A stretch of 5,705 nucleotides of DNA, taken from NCBI GenBank assembly GCA_948739805.1, contig CAPYID010000072.1:1-5705 (forward strand). Direction: 5' to 3'. Shown piece by piece: positions 1 through 5,705 of the stretch (positions are counted from its first letter, which is position 1; the number at the start of each line of letters is the position of its first letter). Below the pieces are notes generated by a model, which had not been told where the DNA came from, made no database searches, and saw only the letters and a program-made list of their open reading frames with translations. This stretch comes from an uncultured Clostridia bacterium. Its GTDB lineage: Bacteria > Bacillota > Clostridia > TANB77 > CAG-508. The translations under genes and the position numbers were made by a program.

Positions 1-1
1 T

Positions 2-1144
2 GTCAAAAATGTTTTCAGGGAACATAATACGGGTATGAATTTACCGTTTGTATTCGGCGGTATGCTCGGCGTTGGGGATTCGGTTAAAATAAGTAATTGT
101 CACTCTCAAGGCGAGATAAACGTAAAAGAGTGTTACTATCTTGAAGACGATAAATACAATAAGCCCACCGAAATATATATCGGCGGACTGATTGGATATT
201 GTTTTACATTATTAAATGGTAACGCCGAAATTACAGAAAGTAATACAAATATAACCATAATCGGCGATAATCACTACAATGCAGGCGGGTTTATCGGTTA
301 TTTAGAAGTAAATCAGGATACGGCTATGCGGATAACTGGCTGTTACGTTCTTGGCGATATTACGACGGGCGTAGTCGGCGGGTTTATCTGCAACGGTTAC
401 GCATACGGCGAATTGCTTATTGAAAGCAGTTATACAGACTGCGATATTACAGGGTACAGTCAAGCGGGCGGATTTATTAAAAGTTATACCGCTTCGACTG
501 ATAAGTGTATTGTAAGCAATTGCTATACTTTAAGTAATATAAAAATGCATGATGTGTTTGATTCCAAAAAAATTGTAGGATATGGATGTGGTTTCGGTTA
601 TCAACTTTCTGACATGGAAATTATTAACTGTTATGCTTTGGGCAATATAAACAGCTACCGCGGAGGAGGTTTTGCTTGGAGTTTAAGTCAGTGCAAGTTG
701 GAACGTTGTTATTCAGATAGTAATATTACAGTAGTTTTATCAGCTTATAGTGTTTTTATTTATTCCTTAAGTTATACGGAAATTAAAAACTGTTATTCAA
801 AAGATATTATAAATTATGATTCTAATTTAGAACCAAGTACTGTTGTGTTAATAAAAAAACTGTCGGATAGTCAAATAAATAATTTCTATTATTCGGGTAA
901 TGCCGTTGGCGCCTTTATCGACATAGTAATTAATTCAGTTGTTTCTAACTGTCATATATTGAGGAGTTCAGAACAAGCAACGGGTTTAGTCGGTAGTGTA
1001 GTAGGAGATTCATTAATTGATATTGCAGATTATAAAATGCCTGAAGAAATGTACTTTTTAGCGGATAAGCTAAATGAAGGCTCGGGCGAAGAAATTTGGG
1101 TAAATCGAGATAATGATTTTCCTGTTTTAAATTTAAAAAATTAA
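2..1144 (+). CDS. C-terminal part of a GLUG-type repeat surface protein (5' partial)
   Basis: The frame is open from the left edge, so the Met codon at 35 is probably internal; the visible part is 380 residues ending in TAA. Residues below count from that Met. A GLUG-like element recurs: GGLIGY (50), GGFIGY (84), GGFICN (115), GGFIKS (145), GGGFAW (210), TGLVGS (316). It alternates with a second motif, an aliphatic residue then x-N-C-Y or variants (Cys 22, 103, 163, 199, 225, 253, 306). The period is about 22-36 residues, as expected for rungs of a right-handed beta-helix. The last segment, with KLNEG near 345, EIWVN near 353 and FPVLN near 362, resembles the usual end of GLUG-repeat proteins. 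There is no LPXTG motif or terminal membrane segment, so any anchor must be N-terminal, outside the window. The lipoprotein at 4488 shows how such an N-terminus may look. Likely role: extracellular adhesin-like scaffold; ligand unknown. No catalytic residues recognised. Confidence 0.85.
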   Translation, partial: VKNVFREHNTGMNLPFVFGGMLGVGDSVKISNCHSQGEINVKECYYLEDDKYNKPTEIYIGGLIGYCFTLLNGNAEITESNTNITIIGDNHYNAGGFIGYLEVNQDTAMRITGCYVLGDITTGVVGGFICNGYAYGELLIESSYTDCDITGYSQAGGFIKSYTASTDKCIVSNCYTLSNIKMHDVFDSKKIVGYGCGFGYQLSDMEIINCYALGNINSYRGGGFAWSLSQCKLERCYSDSNITVVLSAYSVFIYSLSYTEIKNCYSKDIINYDSNLEPSTVVLIKKLSDSQINNFYYSGNAVGAFIDIVINSVVSNCHILRSSEQATGLVGSVVGDSLIDIADYKMPEEMYFLADKLNEGSGEEIWVNRDNDFPVLNLKN

Positions 1145-1160
1145 TATCAATAGATATAAT
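1132..1160 (+). promoter_or_regulatory. Possible promoter for the 967-residue protein gene
   Basis: A perfect TATAAT (1155-1160) lies 17 bases after TTTAAA (1132-1137, four of six matches to TTGACA), which overlaps the end of the preceding gene. Transcription would start near 1167, just upstream of or within the ribosome site, leaving a very short leader of about 14 bases. In DNA this AT-rich such matches arise by chance, and co-transcription with the upstream gene across the 36-base gap is an equally good reading. Confidence 0.35.
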
Positions 1161-1167
1161 AATTTAT

Positions 1168-1174
1168 AAAGGAG
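1168..1174 (+). promoter_or_regulatory. Ribosome binding site of the 967-residue protein gene
   Basis: AAAGGAG ends six bases before the ATG at 1181. It fixes the start of the gene and shows that this organism uses conventional Shine-Dalgarno initiation, in contrast to the start at 4488. Confidence 0.9.
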
Positions 1175-1180
1175 AAATTT

Positions 1181-4084
1181 ATGAAAACTAAACAAAAGAA
1201 GAACGCAGTCGCAATTATGCTTGGAATTATTTTAATTCTTTGTATAAGTATTGTTGGAGTAATCGTTTGCCGTAATACTGATTTATCAGCATCGGCAGAT
1301 ACTAACACTGATAGTGTGGAAAACATCAATGTCCCTCAATTTGATGTTATTGATTATCAGGGAAATAAAATTTATGCGACTTATGAATTTGTAAGATTAA
1401 ATGAAAATGATTGCAGCGTTCAAATAACAAATAAAAATGTTGCAACAGTAGCAGAAATACCAAGTGTTGGTTATATTGATGGTAAAATGTACAATGTTAC
1501 AGAAATTGCTGCTAACGGATTCGCTTCATCGTCCCATCTAATTAAAGTTAAAATTGCAAGCTCAATTAAGAAAATTAATAATATGGCTTTTGCAAATTGT
1601 AGCCAACTAAAATATATGGATTTAAGAATCGTTGAAGAATTAGGGAATAGCGTTTTCTATCGGTGCTCAAAATTAGAGAGAGTAGTAATTCCAAAATCCG
1701 TGAAATCCGTTGGAAGTTATTTATTTAGGAATAATAACACTCAAGTTGAAGTAAGAGCTACAGAAAGTTCTTGTGTCGGTTGGAATAATTTATGGAATTC
1801 AAGCAATAAGAATCAAGAAGTTCATTATAATAGTACATATACCACAAATGCTCAAGTAGAATATATTTATAATGAGTTGGGCAGGTCAAGTAATTCAATA
1901 AAGGGTTTTATGTTATCTTACGGTCAACCTGACATTGGCGAATTCGAATTTTTGGATGTTGAAGAGTTGATTAAAGATAAGACTGATATCATCATTCCTA
2001 AAGAATACACATTTATAAGTGATGATAACGAAGAGGTTACTTATCCCATATTAGCTATAGCTGGGGATGCTTTTGCTTATAGTAAATTGACCAGTTTAAT
2101 AATTGAGTATTCTGATGAACCAATCGAAATCGGTTCTACGGCATTTGCTGGAATAAATTCAGGTTTTACTGTAAATGATAAACAAATAACTGTAGATATA
2201 ATTATTAATCGACAAGTCAAGTATTTTGATTATGAAGAAAACTTTGAATCAAATAGTGTTTTTTGGGATTCAAGAGTAAAAAATATTATTCTTCCGGAAG
2301 GTAGTAATATTGTTACTAATATGTTTAATGGTTGCAATTGGTTAGAAAACATCTATTTTAAAACGCCACAATATTATGGAGAAGATGATAATTATGAAGC
2401 AACTGAATTAAATAATGTATTAAACAGTTTAATAACAAGTGACAATGGCATAGTTAATATAACTGAAAAAATTGAGAATATTGGCGCGGGGGCTTTTAAT
2501 GGTGCTACTGCAATAAAAGAACTTCATTTATCAAGTAAAATAAAGAATGTTGGTGCTACTATTTTAGCGAATTGGGATAAAGGCAACCAAAAAGTTTTTT
2601 TACATAATGAAAGTCCGATAAAGTATAAAACAGACGAAGACCCTGAAGGTTGGCATACTCAATGGAACAGTAGTTTTAAAGTAAAATGTGATTATTATGA
2701 TATTAAATTTGACACTGGTGAAATTCAAAACAATATACTGGATATGCATATAAAGAGTGGAGAACAAATAGGAGCATTGCCTAACTTTGATGCCGGTCAA
2801 TATAAGGAATTAAGAGGTTGGTATTTAGATAGCGAATTAATAACAGAAGAAACAATATATAATTTTGATACGGATATTGTTGTATCTGCAAAAGTTAGTG
2901 AATTCTGTAATATTGTGTTTGATACGAATAATGGTACTGGTATAAAGCATGAAATGAAACATTTTTTGGAAGATGAAATGCCTACCATAGATACGCCAAG
3001 AGCAGAACACAGATCTTTCATAGGATATTATGATGATGACAAAGGCGAAGGCAATCTTTATTTCGATAAAAATATGAACTGCGATCGGGAAATTTTAGCG
3101 GGGGAAATAAAGTTATATGCTATTTATAAGCCTATCACGTATAACATTTATTACGATTTGACAGGTATTTTCAATAATCCCGATATCCCTTTTTCTGCAA
3201 CAAATGATATACGAAACAAATTTACTATTACATATTTTGATACTGTAATACTATATGAGCCCCATTGTGAAAACTTTGAATTCGATGGATGGTTTTTGAA
3301 TGGTGAGAGAGTTACTATATTGGATAAAATAGGTGGAAACATAACATTAACGGCAAAGTGGAAAGGTTTATATGTTAATCCTAATCCAAACGGAACGCTC
3401 AATGACGATTCACCTACCGTCGTTTTTGGATTTTCTAGGATTATAATGGGCGCAACATATAGAATTAATATTGGACCTAATGTAAAAGAATTATATATAT
3501 TAACCAATGCAAGAAAGTCAGCTGATATTACTATGAGCATAGTGGTGATGGATAAAAAAGTTGGTCCAGGCGGATTAGTTCAAATCAATAGGACTAGTAA
3601 TTTAAAACTTACTATAAGAAATATTAATATAAAAGCGGTTTCAGGCAGTCATGCCATCGTTATGGATTCTGAAAAATCATTACTATTGTATAGCTATAAT
3701 TCAAGTATCACTGGTTCCGATACTTTAACGCCTAAAAACGATACTCTGACTACTCAACAAGGTTCTTCTGCAATTTATTGTAAAAACTTAGTTCTTTATA
3801 CAAGTGTTACGCTCAAAGGAGGCAGTAATGCAACTATGAGTACTAGGCCATTTGTTGGCGGTGTTGCCGTTTCATTAATCAATAGTGGAAAAATTTATTT
3901 GCAAAGTGATGGCATTAAAATAATAGGTGGAGACTGTAATGGGCTTATGGGCAATGCAGGCTGTGCCGTATATTCTAATGGAAAATATGAAATTGTACAT
4001 AGAGAATACTATGATGTGCAAATCGAGTATGGAAGAGGTGATAAACCTAATCTACTTACTGACCCGCCATATGTAGGGTATTAA
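1181..4084 (+). CDS. Secreted BspA-like LRR / InlB B-repeat mosaic protein
   Basis: Complete 967-residue protein; the start is supported by the GGAG site six bases upstream. Residues 1-9 are basic, 10-30 hydrophobic, and A-S-A (37-39) is a plausible signal peptidase I site, so it is exported. Residues about 85-215 and 225-505 are two BspA-like LRR (LRR_5) blocks, with rungs such as VTEIAANGFASS, KINNMAFANCSQLK and ENIGAGAFNGATAIKEL. Each ends in a similar cap, GWNNLWNSS (200) and GWHTQWNSS (490). Residues about 505-572, 576-650 and 652-728 are InlB B-repeat (Flg_new)-like units; the third is clearest, with FEFDGWF near 699 and TLTAKW near 722. Residues 730-967 form a serine/glycine-rich beta-helix-like region. 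No LPXTG or C-terminal membrane helix is present, so it is released or held by an uncleaved N-terminus. Probable role: adhesion or cell-surface binding, as for other BspA-like proteins; ligand unknown. It may be co-transcribed with the upstream gene and is followed by a terminator. Confidence 0.9.
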   Translation: MKTKQKKNAVAIMLGIILILCISIVGVIVCRNTDLSASADTNTDSVENINVPQFDVIDYQGNKIYATYEFVRLNENDCSVQITNKNVATVAEIPSVGYIDGKMYNVTEIAANGFASSSHLIKVKIASSIKKINNMAFANCSQLKYMDLRIVEELGNSVFYRCSKLERVVIPKSVKSVGSYLFRNNNTQVEVRATESSCVGWNNLWNSSNKNQEVHYNSTYTTNAQVEYIYNELGRSSNSIKGFMLSYGQPDIGEFEFLDVEELIKDKTDIIIPKEYTFISDDNEEVTYPILAIAGDAFAYSKLTSLIIEYSDEPIEIGSTAFAGINSGFTVNDKQITVDIIINRQVKYFDYEENFESNSVFWDSRVKNIILPEGSNIVTNMFNGCNWLENIYFKTPQYYGEDDNYEATELNNVLNSLITSDNGIVNITEKIENIGAGAFNGATAIKELHLSSKIKNVGATILANWDKGNQKVFLHNESPIKYKTDEDPEGWHTQWNSSFKVKCDYYDIKFDTGEIQNNILDMHIKSGEQIGALPNFDAGQYKELRGWYLDSELITEETIYNFDTDIVVSAKVSEFCNIVFDTNNGTGIKHEMKHFLEDEMPTIDTPRAEHRSFIGYYDDDKGEGNLYFDKNMNCDREILAGEIKLYAIYKPITYNIYYDLTGIFNNPDIPFSATNDIRNKFTITYFDTVILYEPHCENFEFDGWFLNGERVTILDKIGGNITLTAKWKGLYVNPNPNGTLNDDSPTVVFGFSRIIMGATYRINIGPNVKELYILTNARKSADITMSIVVMDKKVGPGGLVQINRTSNLKLTIRNINIKAVSGSHAIVMDSEKSLLLYSYNSSITGSDTLTPKNDTLTTQQGSSAIYCKNLVLYTSVTLKGGSNATMSTRPFVGGVAVSLINSGKIYLQSDGIKIIGGDCNGLMGNAGCAVYSNGKYEIVHREYYDVQIEYGRGDKPNLLTDPPYVGY
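2693..3364 (+). repeat. Three diverged InlB B-repeat-like units inside the mosaic protein
   Basis: These bases encode residues about 505-728. Three successive units each start with a short hydrophobic strand (YYDIKFD, CNIVFD, YNIYYD) and end with an A-x-hydrophobic or AKW strand (SAKV, YAIYK, TAKWK). GW or GY lies in between (RGWYLD, FIGYYD, FDGWFL). The pattern matches the Listeria-Bacteroides (Flg_new) repeat, a small beta-grasp-type module used as a spacer or binding unit. The boundaries are approximate and the first two units are degenerate. Confidence 0.6.
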
Positions 4085-4125
4085 ATAAAATAACATAATA
4101 AAATAACAAATAATACAATAGTAAA

Positions 4126-4189
4126 AGCCGTTGATAATTAGGCTCATTTATTTAAAAAGCCTAATTGTCGACGGCTATTTTGTTTTTTT
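4126..4189 (+). terminator. Intrinsic terminator after the mosaic protein gene
   Basis: Arm AGCCGTTGATAATTAGGCT (4126-4144) pairs over all 19 positions with 4158-4176 around a 13-base loop. Two of the pairs are U-G and hold only in the + strand transcript; on the other strand they would be A-C mismatches. A T-rich tract with seven consecutive T (4183-4189) follows. It lies 42 bases after the stop codon at 4084, the right place to end that transcript. Confidence 0.85.
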
Positions 4190-4217
4190 AAGCACGACTA
4201 TGGTCGGGCTTTTTTTT
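4190..4217 (+). terminator. Second, tandem terminator-like hairpin
   Basis: AGCACGAC (4191-4198) and GTCGGGCT (4203-4210) form a stem with a TATG loop and one internal A-G mismatch, followed by a run of eight T including the last stem base (4210-4217). It begins immediately after the U-tract of the first terminator and looks like a back-up terminator or the decayed remains of one. The mismatch makes it weaker than its neighbours. Confidence 0.5.
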
Positions 4218-4252
4218 ATGAATTTGTCCTAATTGTCAAATTTTTACAAATC

Positions 4253-4256
4253 GGAG
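4253..4256 (+). promoter_or_regulatory. Ribosome binding site of the 17-codon ORF
   Basis: GGAG is placed eight bases before the ATG at 4265. The context (CGGAGAAATT) closely resembles the ribosome site of the 967-residue gene (AGGAGAAATT), which supports real translation of this very short frame. Confidence 0.5.
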
Positions 4257-4264
4257 AAATTCAA

Positions 4265-4318
4265 ATGAAAAAAATCTATTTCATTAATACACAAGGAACA
4301 AAAACGTGCATACATTAA
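4265..4318 (+). CDS. Possible 17-residue peptide ORF overlapping a terminator
   Basis: ATG to TAA encodes MKKIYFINTQGTKTCIH. The evidence for translation is the well-spaced GGAG site and a typical MKK start; no family is recognised. Its last codons (ACG TGC ATA C) form the 5' arm of the hairpin at 4300-4336 and its stop lies in the loop, so a translating ribosome would melt the terminator. It could be a leader peptide or attenuator, a small functional peptide, or the remnant of a gene whose middle was deleted up to its terminator. There is no run of one amino acid as in classical amino-acid leader peptides. No convincing promoter was found just upstream, and two terminators precede it. Confidence that it is a functional gene is low. 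Confidence 0.3.
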   Translation: MKKIYFINTQGTKTCIH

Positions 4319-4336
4319 AAAGTATGCACGTTTTTT
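4300..4336 (+). terminator. Strong intrinsic terminator overlapping the 17-codon ORF
   Basis: AAAAACGTGCATAC (4300-4313) pairs perfectly with GTATGCACGTTTTT (4322-4335) around an eight-base A-rich loop, giving 14 pairs and a T-tract at 4331-4336. The A-run on the 5' side means it could also act on the opposite strand, but no minus-strand gene needs it. It insulates the lipoprotein gene from upstream transcription. Confidence 0.85.
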
Positions 4337-4338
4337 GT

Positions 4339-4360
4339 ATTGTAAACAAATATATACAAT
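4339..4360. repeat. Palindrome ATTGTA-N10-TACAAT, possible operator
   Basis: The half-sites ATTGTA (4339-4344) and TACAAT (4355-4360) are perfect inverted repeats with centres 16 bases apart, a geometry seen in dimeric regulator sites. It lies about 95 bases upstream of the -35 of the lipoprotein gene, so it could be an activator or upstream repressor site. A and T dominate both halves, so chance is a serious alternative. Confidence 0.2.
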
Positions 4361-4452
4361 AAATGTAAATATAAGTTGGTTGAAAATTAATATTGCATAT
4401 GTTATATAACCAATGGATAAAGAATTGTGTATAAAAAGACACTAATTTAGGG

Positions 4453-4481
4453 TGTACAAAGTTCCGCGTGTGTGTTATAAT
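4453..4481 (+). promoter_or_regulatory. Extended -10 promoter of the lipoprotein gene, leaderless start predicted
   Basis: A perfect TATAAT (4476-4481) is preceded by the extended -10 element TGT (4473-4475) and, at an exact 17-base spacing, by TGTACA (4453-4458; four of six matches to TTGACA). With the usual seven-base distance the transcript starts at or within a base or two of the A of ATG at 4488, leaving no room for a ribosome site. This is the best promoter in the window. Confidence 0.7.
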
Positions 4482-4487
4482 AAAAAT

Positions 4488-5705
4488 ATGGAAAAATTTA
4501 GAAATATTTTAATAATTATTGTTGTCGGCTCGATATTTAGTTCTATAGCCTTGTTGTGTGGTTGTAGTATTAAAAATCAGCCGATATATTACGATTTGGT
4601 TTATATAGCAGGTGAAGGCGGTTATATAGACGGGGAAACGACACAGAAAGTAGAAAACGGCAATAATGGTTTAACAGTAGTTGCTATACCTTATGACGGT
4701 TATGAATTTGCAAAATGGTCGGATGGGAGAACAGAAGCTACACGGCAGGACATAAATGTAACGGTTGATATATCGGTTACCGCAGAATTTAAAGTAAAGG
4801 TTGCAGAGCAGGCAAAAATATATACGGTTATTTATCAGGCAAATGAGGGCGGAGCAATAAACGGTAACGCCTATCAAACAGTAAAAGATGGTGAAAACGG
4901 AACGAAAGTAACCGCCGTACCCAACGAGGGCTACAAATTTGTAAAATGGTCGGACGGAAAAACCGAAGCGGCAAGACAGGATAAAAACGTAACTGCAGAC
5001 ATTTCGGTGGTGGCTAATTTTGAGAAATTGACTTACACGTTAAGTTACGTTGCGGATGAAGGCGGCTATTTGCTTGGCAATGCAAATCAAACGGTTGCAT
5101 ACGGCGAAAGCGGAACCAAAGTTACGGCAATACCGAACGACGGTTATAGATTTGTAAAGTGGAGCGATGGCGAAACTAAAAATACCCGCCAAGATACCGA
5201 AATTAATACAGCTATATCCGTTACGGCGGAATTTGAGTTTTTGTTTGCGGGCGGCGAGGGTACGCAATTAAATCCTTATGAAATAGAAAATTACACGCAG
5301 CTTTTGAATATGCGCTATTATCCCGATAAGTGCTATAAATTGACCTGTGATTTAGATTTGAGCGGGATAAATCATGAGCCGATTTTCGACGCCAACGAAT
5401 TCTTTGAAGGAATGTTCTTCGGCAATAGCAAAACCGTCAACAATTTAACCGTTGCAACGGAGAGTAATTTCCCGTCGCTTTTCGGTATGGTTTCGGGAGG
5501 GTTTATTTCGGACTTAACACTTGAAAACGTAAGCATTACGACGACAGATTACAATACGCAAGATGAAAGAACGCAATATTATGTAGGAACTTTAGCAGGA
5601 TATTATGCGGGTAGAATTGACAACGTTAGAGTTAGCGGAAATATAGTTGTAGACGGTTTAAGCTATGACGGAGTAGCCGTAGGCGGGCTTGTCGGTAGAG
5701 CTATC
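4488..5705 (+). CDS. Lipoprotein with InlB B-repeats and GLUG-type domain (3' partial)
   Basis: The frame is open for 406 codons and runs off the right edge. Residues 1-26 are a lipoprotein signal: a short basic start, a hydrophobic core (7-23) and L-C-G-C with Cys26 as the predicted lipidated residue; Cys at -2 is unusual but tolerable. It would be anchored on the outer face of the membrane. Three 67-residue divergent InlB B-repeats follow (35-101, 112-178, 183-249), each with EGG, GY.F.KWSDG, R.D and a final [AV]xF. From 253, GGEGT..NPY.I, YKLTCDLDLSG, FFEGMFFGN, SLFGMVSGG and VGGLVG are typical of the opening of GLUG-repeat proteins. ATG 4488 has no Shine-Dalgarno site. In-frame GTG codons at 4452 and 4470 are less likely because they lie upstream of the predicted transcription start. 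Role inferred: cell-surface adhesin or binding scaffold, of the same general type as the truncated gene at 2-1144. Confidence 0.85.
   Translation, partial: MEKFRNILIIIVVGSIFSSIALLCGCSIKNQPIYYDLVYIAGEGGYIDGETTQKVENGNNGLTVVAIPYDGYEFAKWSDGRTEATRQDINVTVDISVTAEFKVKVAEQAKIYTVIYQANEGGAINGNAYQTVKDGENGTKVTAVPNEGYKFVKWSDGKTEAARQDKNVTADISVVANFEKLTYTLSYVADEGGYLLGNANQTVAYGESGTKVTAIPNDGYRFVKWSDGETKNTRQDTEINTAISVTAEFEFLFAGGEGTQLNPYEIENYTQLLNMRYYPDKCYKLTCDLDLSGINHEPIFDANEFFEGMFFGNSKTVNNLTVATESNFPSLFGMVSGGFISDLTLENVSITTTDYNTQDERTQYYVGTLAGYYAGRIDNVRVSGNIVVDGLSYDGVAVGGLVGRAI
4590..4790 (+). repeat. Divergent InlB B-repeat 1
   Basis: Encodes residues 35-101 of the lipoprotein: starts YDLVYIAGEGG, contains GYEFAKWSDG and TRQD, and ends AEF. 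It is the least conserved of the three copies (NGLTVVAIP where copies 2 and 3 have GTKVTA[VI]P). Confidence 0.75.
4821..5021 (+). repeat. Divergent InlB B-repeat 2
   Basis: Encodes residues 112-178: YTVIYQANEGG, QTVKDGENGTKVTAVP, GYKFVKWSDGKTEAARQD, ending ANF. A ten-residue linker (102-111), richer in charged residues, separates it from copy 1. Confidence 0.8.
5034..5234 (+). repeat. Divergent InlB B-repeat 3
   Basis: Encodes residues 183-249: YTLSYVADEGG, QTVAYGESGTKVTAIP, GYRFVKWSDGETKNTRQD, ending AEF. It is joined to copy 2 by only four residues (EKLT) and leads directly into the GLUG-type domain. Confidence 0.8.

Noticed and set aside
35..37. ATG at 35 as the true start of the first gene
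   Set aside because: The frame is open to the left edge, no ribosome site precedes the ATG, and the repeat pattern already runs at this point, so the gene almost certainly begins outside the window.
1147..1329. Minus-strand frame of 60 codons over the start of the mosaic gene
   Set aside because: It lies opposite the signal peptide region of a well-supported gene, and its hydrophobic product is what the reverse complement of such DNA gives.
2600..3540. Minus-strand frames of 66, 74 and 129 codons
   Set aside because: All lie opposite the InlB-repeat part of the complete mosaic gene and show no recognisable protein pattern, so they are shadows.
4160..4237. Direct repeat CCTAATTGTC at 4160-4169 and 4228-4237 as an attachment site or element boundary
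   Set aside because: It is ten bases in AT-rich DNA, one copy is part of a terminator arm, and no integrase, transposase or inverted ends accompany it.
4376..4413. TTGGTT...AACCAA inverted repeat as an RNA element or operator
   Set aside because: It has only six pairs around a 26-base A/T-rich loop, with no T-tract or further stem structure.
4430..4435. TATAAA at 4430 as an alternative -10 for the lipoprotein gene
   Set aside because: No -35-like hexamer lies at the right spacing, and the TGT-TATAAT element at 4473-4481 is much better.
4488..4565. Lipoprotein Cys24 rather than Cys26 as the lipidated residue
   Set aside because: Cys24 is preceded by A-L-L, which lacks the small residue needed at -1, while Cys26 is preceded by Gly.
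4671..5267. Minus-strand frames of 68 and 75 codons
   Set aside because: They are antisense to the three InlB repeats of the lipoprotein and resemble each other only because those repeats do.

Overview
The window looks like part of a surface-protein locus from a low-GC Gram-positive (Bacillota/Clostridia-type) bacterium, quite possibly an uncultured gut lineage. The basis is AT-rich DNA, a clear GGAG ribosome site before the middle gene, intrinsic terminators with U-tracts, a bacterial lipoprotein signal, and protein families (GLUG-type repeats, BspA-like leucine-rich repeats, InlB B-repeats) that are common in such genomes. The taxonomic placement is inference; no marker gene is present.

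Layout, all on the + strand. (1) 2-1144 is the C-terminal part of a large secreted repeat protein, open at the left edge, built of about 30-residue beta-helix-like repeats with a GLUG-like GGF/L-I-G element and a recurring N-C-Y motif. (2) After 36 bases with a good ribosome site, 1181-4084 encodes a complete 967-residue exported mosaic protein: signal peptide, two BspA-like LRR blocks each closed by a GW..xWNSS cap, three InlB B-repeat-like units, and a C-terminal beta-helix-like region without a sorting signal. (3) The 403-base gap 4085-4487 has two tandem terminators, then a 17-codon ORF with its own ribosome site whose 3' end is inside a third, very strong terminator hairpin, then a palindrome and a promoter. 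(4) 4488-5705 is the N-terminal part of a lipoprotein, open at the right edge. It has a lipobox, three 67-residue divergent InlB B-repeats, and the start of a GLUG-type beta-helix domain of the same general kind as the truncated first gene.

Genes 1 and 2 may be co-transcribed, since no terminator separates them. Gene 4 is insulated by three hairpins and has its own promoter, whose -10 element is so close to the ATG that the mRNA is predicted to be leaderless. The locus therefore reads as an array of secreted and lipid-anchored proteins likely to contact host, mucus, glycans or other cells. No enzyme active site, transposase, RNA gene or CRISPR array was seen. The most unusual signals are the leaderless start of gene 4 and the small ORF whose coding sequence forms one arm of a terminator.
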